From NCBI GenBank assembly GCA_019510535.1, contig JAEKKE010000368.1, positions 1-6,284 on the forward strand: DNA of 6,284 nt, given 5' to 3'. This stretch comes from Acidobacteriota bacterium. GTDB taxonomy: Bacteria; Acidobacteriota; Terriglobia; Terriglobales; Acidobacteriaceae. Of this stretch, positions 1 through 3,927 are shown piece after piece; position 1 is the stretch's first letter; each line of letters opens with the position of its first letter. The position numbers and the translations under genes were made by a program. The notes under the pieces are model-generated. The model was not told where the DNA came from. It did not search any database and saw nothing but the letters and a program-made list of their open reading frames with translations.

Positions 1-457
1 CGAGGGCATCGGATCGGGCTTCGACGCGATGAAGCCGTTCTGGGCCAACCGCAATGCGGAGACAGAGGCGCCGGTCCGCGGTCTGCTCTCCAAAGAGACG
101 ACGATCTTCCAGTACACGCACGGCGTGAAGGACGTCTCCCGCATCAACCCGGACTCCTACACCGTGGATCAGTTCTTCCTCGATCGTCCTGGCAATGACG
201 CCATCCAGCTAAACCTGCTCCACAACTACCAATCAAACCTCACGCACTACGACGAGTGGCATGAGTTCTTCCGCAGCCGGCAGCCAAAGACGCTGATCGT
301 GTGGGGCAAGAACGATCCGTTCTTCACCGTCGGAGGCGCAAAGGCTTATCTGCGTGATATCCCCGCCGCCGAACTGCACCTTCTCGACACCGGCCACTTT
401 GCGCTGGAAGACTCGGCCGATTTCATCGCGCAAGAGATCACAAAAGTTCTCGGCTGA
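1..457 (+). CDS. alpha/beta hydrolase, C-terminal part (5' end outside window)
   Basis: The frame is open from the left edge (first whole codon at base 2) to a TGA at 455-457, giving about 151 visible residues; the N-terminus with the oxyanion loop and nucleophile elbow is outside the window. An internal ATG at 29 is probably not the start, since the frame continues upstream and the product would lack half the fold. Visible hallmarks of the alpha/beta hydrolase C-terminal half are a strand-turn 'LIVWGKNDPFF' (catalytic acid Asp, codon 314-316) and 'LLDTGHFALE' (catalytic His, codon 395-397). The segment before them resembles the cap and linker of haloalkane-dehalogenase or epoxide-hydrolase-like members. 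Substrate cannot be told from this fragment. It lies 59 bp upstream of a second, different alpha/beta hydrolase on the same strand, so co-transcription is plausible. The family call is firm; the specific function is unknown. Confidence 0.88.
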   Translation, partial: EGIGSGFDAMKPFWANRNAETEAPVRGLLSKETTIFQYTHGVKDVSRINPDSYTVDQFFLDRPGNDAIQLNLLHNYQSNLTHYDEWHEFFRSRQPKTLIVWGKNDPFFTVGGAKAYLRDIPAAELHLLDTGHFALEDSADFIAQEITKVLG

Positions 458-516
458 GCTTTAGCCCCACCTGACTTCGTTCGCTATTACAAGACCAACC
501 AAAGAGGAGATACACC

Positions 517-1212
517 ATGTCGTACTCGAAGAATGCCACCATCGTTCTGGTCCACGGTGCGTGGGCCGACGGATCAAGCTGGGAGCTCGTTATCCGCAAA
601 CTGCAGCAGCAGGGTTGGAACGTTGTCACTGCGCCCCTACCTCTTACCTCACTCAGCGATGATGCCGCTGCGTTGCGCCGCACCATCGACCGCACCGAGG
701 GTCCCGTCATCCTTGCAGGACACGCCTATGCGGGAGCGGTGATTGGAACAGCCCACGAAGAACGCGTCAAAGCGCTGGTCTATATTGCGGCGCTGGCGCC
801 CGACGAAGGCGAGACCGTTGCCCAGGTCTTCTATCGCGACGAGCCTCATCCTGACGCTCCGAAACTCGCGCCCGATGCGGACGGCTTTATCTGGATGCCG
901 GACACGGGCTTCGAACAGGCCTTTGCGCAGAACGCCACTGACGAGCAGATCGCCGTTACCCGGGCTGTGCAGCGTCCCATTGCCGTGAAGAGTATTCAGG
1001 AGCCGGTTACCGCTCCGGCATGGAAGTCCAAACCGTCGTGGTATCTCATCGCGGAAGACGACCGCATGATCAATCGCAAGACCCAGCGCTTCATGGCAGA
1101 ACGCATGCACGCCATGATGGAGTCCTTTGCCGTGGATCACACGCCTTTGCTGACGGCTCCGGAGAAGGTTGTGGACATCATTCTGGAAGCTGCACAGTCG
1201 ACGCTGGCCTGA
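517..1212 (+). CDS. alpha/beta hydrolase-fold protein lacking the nucleophile serine
   Basis: This is a complete 231-residue protein, a usual length for small single-domain alpha/beta hydrolases (AB_hydrolase_6 type). The start is well supported: AGAGGAG at 503-509 sits 7 nt before the ATG. Residues 9-16 (IVLVHGAW) form the first strand and the HG oxyanion loop. The nucleophile elbow at 64-76 reads VILAGHAYAGAVI, so the G-x-S-x-G serine is Ala70 (codon 724-726) and the following small residue is Ala72. The other triad members appear to be kept: the acid in 'IAEDDRMI' (Asp182 by alignment with relatives, Asp181 possible) and His208 in 'VDHTPLL'. No signal peptide is visible, so it is probably cytoplasmic. 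Seen: the Ser-to-Ala change. Inferred: classical esterase chemistry is unlikely, and the protein may use the His/Asp pair as a general base, bind a ligand, or have lost activity. It ends 13 bp before the TMEM175 gene. Confidence 0.92.
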   Translation: MSYSKNATIVLVHGAWADGSSWELVIRKLQQQGWNVVTAPLPLTSLSDDAAALRRTIDRTEGPVILAGHAYAGAVIGTAHEERVKALVYIAALAPDEGETVAQVFYRDEPHPDAPKLAPDADGFIWMPDTGFEQAFAQNATDEQIAVTRAVQRPIAVKSIQEPVTAPAWKSKPSWYLIAEDDRMINRKTQRFMAERMHAMMESFAVDHTPLLTAPEKVVDIILEAAQSTLA

Positions 1213-1225
1213 AGGGAGACCGCCC

Positions 1226-1825
1226 ATGCTGGACAAGAAGACAACCTCGGAACGGCTGGCAACATTCTCTGACGGAGTCTTCGCCGTCATCATCACCATC
1301 ATGGTGCTGGACTTGAAACCACCGGAGGAGCCGACGCTGCGTGCGCTGGCTCCTCTCTGGCCCTTGTTGCTGAGCTATGCGGTCAGCTATCTGTTCATCG
1401 CCATTATCTGGGTCAACCACCATCACCTCTTCCGTTTTGCACGAATCGCGACGCCGCAGCTGATCTGGTGGAACTTCGCTCACCTCTTCATGATTTCGCT
1501 GGTGCCTGTTACCACCCGATGGATGGCCGGCTCCAGACTCGCGGCGGCTCCGGTCTTTGTCTATGCGCTGGTCTTCGTCCTGGTCGAGATTGCCTACATC
1601 GCCTTCGAGCGGACTGCGTTCGCGCAGGCAACCGAGATCGACATTGCTCCACGGATGAGGCGTGTTGCGAAGATACGGTCGTACATCGCGCTTTTCATCT
1701 TCGCTACAGCTGCAGCCGTCTCATTCTCGTCGCCAGTCTGGGGATTCAGCCTGGTGTGCTGTGTTCTGATGATTTATCTAAGCCCTCGTATGCCAGAGCT
1801 CTTTCCTCGCTTCCTGCGTCGCTAA
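1226..1825 (+). CDS. TMEM175 family (DUF1211) membrane protein, putative potassium channel
   Basis: This is a 199-residue integral membrane protein. The ATG at 1226 is chosen over an in-frame upstream ATG at 1169 because GAAGGGAG (1211-1218) lies 7 nt before it, the family's N-terminal signature starts right after it, and 1169 would overlap the hydrolase. Residues 10-29 carry the TMEM175 signature R10...F14-S15-D16 followed by a hydrophobic helix ending in LDL. About six membrane segments can be placed: 17-31, 44-63, 79-96, 106-126, 152-167 and 171-185. 'WVNHHHLF' at 62-69 is the conserved region after helix 2. Characterised bacterial members of this family are homotetrameric potassium-permeable channels that use a hydrophobic constriction rather than a TVGYG filter; none is present here either. 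The 13-bp gap to the upstream hydrolase suggests a shared transcript. Family assignment is strong; transport activity is inferred. Confidence 0.92.
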   Translation: MLDKKTTSERLATFSDGVFAVIITIMVLDLKPPEEPTLRALAPLWPLLLSYAVSYLFIAIIWVNHHHLFRFARIATPQLIWWNFAHLFMISLVPVTTRWMAGSRLAAAPVFVYALVFVLVEIAYIAFERTAFAQATEIDIAPRMRRVAKIRSYIALFIFATAAAVSFSSPVWGFSLVCCVLMIYLSPRMPELFPRFLRR

Positions 1826-1853
1826 CCGACTCATTTCGCAAAAGGAGAGCAAT

Positions 1854-1943
1854 ATGAAGAACACCGCCCATGCACTGGGTGCCCCAATGTCCGGGGTCCC
1901 CAACGAACTTTGTTCGTTGGGGTGGTGTCCGTCGGGGACATGA
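1854..1943 (+). CDS. 29-codon reading frame behind a strong RBS; possible truncated gene start
   Basis: AAGGAG at 1842-1847 lies 6 nt before an ATG at 1854, as good a translation start as any in this window, and only 28 bp after the TMEM175 stop. The frame begins MKNTAHALGA and stops at a TGA (1941-1943) after 29 residues. From about codon 7 onward the codons are those of a hairpin repeat (perfect stem 1898-1922 and outer arms), so the peptide sequence looks dictated by the repeat rather than by protein selection. I recognise no family. It may be the remnant of a fourth gene whose body was lost when the repeat or a deletion arrived, or a real small peptide. Truncation is the likelier reading. 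Confidence 0.3.
   Translation: MKNTAHALGAPMSGVPNELCSLGWCPSGT
1887..1941. repeat. nested hairpin with perfect 11-bp inner stem
   Basis: The inner stem is perfect: CCCCAACGAAC (1898-1908) pairs with GTTCGTTGGGG (1912-1922) around a TTT loop. An outer stem ATGTCC (1887-1892) pairs with GGACAT (1936-1941). Its CCCAACGAA/TTCGTTGGG arms match the arms of the hairpins at 2048-2061 and 6178-6198 apart from A/G and T/C swaps, which points to a dispersed intergenic repeat family. There is no T-run after the stem on the plus strand, so it is not a classical intrinsic terminator, although it could still protect 3' ends. That such repeats are common in acidobacterial genomes is from memory. Confidence 0.7.
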
Positions 1944-2047
1944 GCCCGGCCTTCACTTTCGTAAGCACTCGTATCAATCTCTTCTAAATCGAGGTTGGAG
2001 GTATAGAACTACGACCGCGCGGAGCGCGATACCCCACGCAAAACCCA

Positions 2048-2100
2048 GCGAACGAGTTCGCCGCCGCCCCACCCTTCGCGATAAAGCCGCGAAGAATGGG
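2048..2100. repeat. pair of REP-like hairpins downstream of the ankyrin gene
   Basis: The first hairpin has GCGAA (2048-2052), loop CGAG and TTCGC (2057-2061), inside a CCCAGCGAA context shared with the other repeats. The second has CCCA (2068-2071), a CC bulge, CTTCGCG (2074-2080), loop ATAAAGC, CGCGAAG (2088-2094), an AA bulge and TGGG (2097-2100). The internal loop interrupts two otherwise perfect arms. On the minus strand the second hairpin starts 43 nt after the ankyrin stop, so it could mark the mRNA 3' end. The first is followed on the minus strand by TGGGTTTT, a weak terminator-like tail. Confidence 0.6.
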
Positions 2101-2143
2101 ACAACGAGAGTATTGGCTCGAACGAATTTATCGATACGCCCTA

Positions 2144-3685
2144 CTATTGTTCCTTGTGCTGTTCGATAATCTCCAGCACTTCCGGCGTGGCCTCGAGCGG
2201 TCGTTCCGGCTTAGGAATCTGCGCACCTGCGGCGAGCAGCGCCCGTGTGACTCCCGGATAATCACCCTTTTCGCGATGCCAGCTATTCAGTGAGCCATGT
2301 AACGCCCACGCAAGCGGGCTGCCTCCATGTTCCGTCTCGAAGATATTGACCACGGCGCCGTGCCCCAGCAGTGCTTTCGCCATTTCGAGATTGCCATGCC
2401 ACGCGGCGTAGTGCAGCGCGGTCTGGTTGTTCTCAAGCGTGGCGGTTGCGGGCCATCCGTTCGCAACCAGAAGCTCCACGGCACGGGCGTTGTTGCGCAC
2501 CGCCGTCCCCACGATGCGGCGGGCAGCATTCGGAGAGAGCTTCTGAAACAAGTTGGGATGCTCCGACAGAATGTTCTGCACGCGAGCGTCTTCCCCGATC
2601 TCAGCCGCGTTGATCAGGCGAAGCCACGCCGGGCTGCGCTGCATCAGCAGATCGAAGACCGCGGTGTGACCAAACTCATGCGCGATCATATGCGGCGACT
2701 TGGTCATCCCGAAACCATAGAAATAGATCGATCCACCGGAATGCGGATTCTGTTTGGGAAAGTAACGTTCACTGACCGTGGTGCGAATGGTTTCAGGATC
2801 ATGGTTGAGAATGCGCTCTACCAGCGACAGATCGCCGATGGCCGATGCCATCAGGATGTCAGTCTTCGCTCCGAATTCGATCAGAAAGCGAGCGACGTCG
2901 TGCCGGTAAGGCTCACGCCACTCCAGCATCTGCCGTGTGCAGACCATGTACTGGGCGGCAGTGGACTCATGATCGATATCGCGCGCATCGATCTCCGCGC
3001 CACGGTGAACCAGAAGAGAGGCAATCTCATACGTTGCCGCAAAGTGCAGCGGGAGTTGCCCATCGCCTCCACGGGCATGAACAAGCTTCGGATCGGCCGC
3101 CAGCAGCTCACGGACGCGATCGATCATGCCCAGTCTCGCGGCGGCATGGATGTCCACTGTCGCTCCGCGTGAGATGAGGTAAGTGGAAAGCTCAGTGCCG
3201 GAAGAATCAAGCACGCCGAAGCTGCCCGCCCACCAGCGGGTTCGCGCGTTGATATCGGCTCCGGCATCGAGCAGAACATCGATCATCTCGCGGTTGCTGC
3301 GCTGCACCGCAGCGACAATGGCAGGCGCATCGAAGCTGTAGTCCGGTAAAGGCTCGTTAATTGTTGCCCTGAGCGAGGGATGACGGGTCACCACCTCGCG
3401 GACAAGCGCCGCCTGATTGGATTTGATGGCGGCAGAGAGCGCCTTCATCGCATCTTCCGAAGCAAGTTCGACGTGGAGCTTGAGTGCGGGCCAGGTATCG
3501 AAGCCATACTCGCGAGCAATGACATGCAGCGCATCGGCGAGTTTGGGTTTCGGCGAGGTAACACCACAGGCACGGAAGCGCGCGGTCGCGGACGAGTCCG
3601 CAGCCTGCGATTGCTGCAGCAGCGTACGTGCCTGGTTCTTAAGGTGTTCGAGGTTAGGGCGCGCGGGAAGTTCGCGGATGGACAT
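2144..3685 (-). CDS. ankyrin repeat domain-containing protein
   Basis: This is a 513-residue protein. The start is supported by AAGGAG on the minus strand (3697-3692), 6 nt before the ATG at 3685. Residues 5-72 form an N-terminal module with 'LPARPNLEHLKNQARTLL' and 'LADALHVIAREYGFDTWPALK', which I know from soil-bacterial, notably acidobacterial, ankyrin proteins and whose role is not established. Recognisable ankyrin units lie at about 121-148 (...VLLDAGADINAR), 178-205 (IHAAARLGMIDRVRELL), 208-236 (DGQLPLHFAATYEIASLLVHRGAEIDARD), 262-300, 333-380 and 420-449 (NQTALHYAAWHGNLEMAKALL), with a weaker last unit to 489. No signal peptide or membrane segment is seen, so it is probably a cytoplasmic protein-protein interaction factor. 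Partner and function are unknown. It is divergent from the GH92 gene, with about 240 bp between the two starts. Confidence 0.93.
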   Translation of the reverse strand: MSIRELPARPNLEHLKNQARTLLQQSQAADSSATARFRACGVTSPKPKLADALHVIAREYGFDTWPALKLHVELASEDAMKALSAAIKSNQAALVREVVTRHPSLRATINEPLPDYSFDAPAIVAAVQRSNREMIDVLLDAGADINARTRWWAGSFGVLDSSGTELSTYLISRGATVDIHAAARLGMIDRVRELLAADPKLVHARGGDGQLPLHFAATYEIASLLVHRGAEIDARDIDHESTAAQYMVCTRQMLEWREPYRHDVARFLIEFGAKTDILMASAIGDLSLVERILNHDPETIRTTVSERYFPKQNPHSGGSIYFYGFGMTKSPHMIAHEFGHTAVFDLLMQRSPAWLRLINAAEIGEDARVQNILSEHPNLFQKLSPNAARRIVGTAVRNNARAVELLVANGWPATATLENNQTALHYAAWHGNLEMAKALLGHGAVVNIFETEHGGSPLAWALHGSLNSWHREKGDYPGVTRALLAAGAQIPKPERPLEATPEVLEIIEQHKEQ

Positions 3686-3923
3686 AACTCACTCCTTCTT
3701 ATGGGCCCGCGATCCGCTTCGTCGGGCGAGAAGAGAGTGGGTTGTGAGATCACGCAAAAGCAAAGGTGGGATAATCCCTTTCCGCGGACGGGGTGCACCC
3801 TTGGTGTGCGATACGAGTGTAGCAGTCCCCAAAGAATGGGGAAAGCAGCAGATCATTCGCTCCGCTCAGGATGAAAACATGACTGACGGGAAGGGACTAT
3901 ATGATGATCTGGCACTCGATAAC
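3686..3923. promoter_or_regulatory. divergent intergenic control region between ankyrin and GH92 genes
   Basis: This region separates the two opposing starts and should hold promoters for both. Two short perfect palindromes stand out: GGGATAATCCC (3768-3778) and GGGTGCACCC (3791-3800), with centres about 22-23 bp apart, near two helical turns. GATAAT (3770-3775) inside the first resembles a -10 for the plus strand, but the best -35-like TTGTGA (3742-3747) is 22 bp away, too far for a standard promoter. On the minus strand TACACT (3821-3816) is a possible -10 without a good -35. CCCC/GGGG arms at 3827-3841 can form a small stem-loop. Promoters cannot be fixed from the sequence alone. Confidence 0.45.
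3852..3874. repeat. fragment resembling a dispersed intergenic repeat
   Basis: The stretch starting ATCATTCGCTCCGCTCAGGA has TCAT and ATGA at its ends (3853-3856, 3871-3874) with a CGCTCCGCT core. It resembles 'TTCGCT.CGCTCAGGATGA' intergenic repeats that I remember from several bacterial genomes. It provides the AGGA that would serve as RBS for the in-frame ATG at 3879, which weakens the case for that start. Only one copy is in this window, so the repeat status is not proven here. Confidence 0.35.
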
Positions 3924-3927
3924 ATGA
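3901..3927 (+). promoter_or_regulatory. possible 8-codon leader frame coupled to the GH92 start
   Basis: A purine-rich GGGAAGGGA (3888-3896) precedes an ATG at 3901 by 4 nt. The frame encodes MMIWHSIT and ends in TGA at 3925-3927, overlapping the GH92 ATG at 3924 as ATGA. This is the geometry of translational coupling, where a ribosome finishing the leader restarts on the main gene, which itself has no clear RBS for that ATG. It may be chance; no attenuator structure is visible around it. Confidence 0.2.

Larger units (their letters stand above)
1826..2143. other. convergent intergenic region, hairpin-rich, no convincing gene
   Basis: These 318 bp lie between the stop of the TMEM175 gene and the stop of the minus-strand ankyrin gene. 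The stretch contains the orphan RBS and ATG at 1842-1856, a long hairpin at 1887-1941, a small CGCGC/GCGCG stem-loop at 2016-2028, a GCGAA/TTCGC stem-loop at 2048-2061 and a larger interrupted hairpin at 2068-2100. A 99-codon plus-strand frame (1870-2169) crosses it, but it has no RBS, reads through all the hairpins and overlaps the ankyrin stop, so it is not accepted. From 1950 to 2010 I see no recognisable structure. Confidence 0.7.

Noticed and set aside
452..466. GGCT/AGCC stem-loop at the end of the first hydrolase as a terminator
   Set aside because: The stem is only 4 bp and no T-run follows; the next gene is on the same strand 59 bp from the stop, so termination here is not supported.
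1169..1225. Earlier in-frame ATG for the TMEM175 gene
   Set aside because: It overlaps the hydrolase by 44 bp and has no RBS, and the family signature begins right after the ATG at 1226, which has a good RBS.
649..1302. 217-codon minus-strand frame across the second hydrolase
   Set aside because: It is antisense to a well-supported gene, has no recognisable family and matches the pattern of high-G+C shadow frames.
1870..2169. 99-codon plus-strand frame through the convergent gap
   Set aside because: No RBS, built largely from hairpin repeats, overlaps the ankyrin stop and shows no protein-like pattern.
2666..2680. HEFGH (residues 336-340) in the ankyrin protein, resembling a zinc-metallopeptidase HExxH motif
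   Set aside because: It sits in an ankyrin-type context (HEFGHTAVFDLLM, helix-turn-helix of a repeat); no metallopeptidase fold features surround it.
2327..3172. 281-codon plus-strand frame inside the ankyrin gene
   Set aside because: It is a mirror of the ankyrin coding frame; no RBS and no domain, while the opposite strand has clear ankyrin motifs.
3742..3775. TTGTGA/GATAAT as a sigma-70 promoter for GH92
   Set aside because: The 22-bp spacing is outside the usual 16-19 bp range, so it is mentioned only as a weak possibility in the control-region entry.
3417..3878. Upstream extension of the GH92 reading frame (would give 908 residues)
   Set aside because: Most of it is antisense to the N-terminus of the ankyrin gene, shows no domain, and would bury the signal peptide in the middle of the protein.
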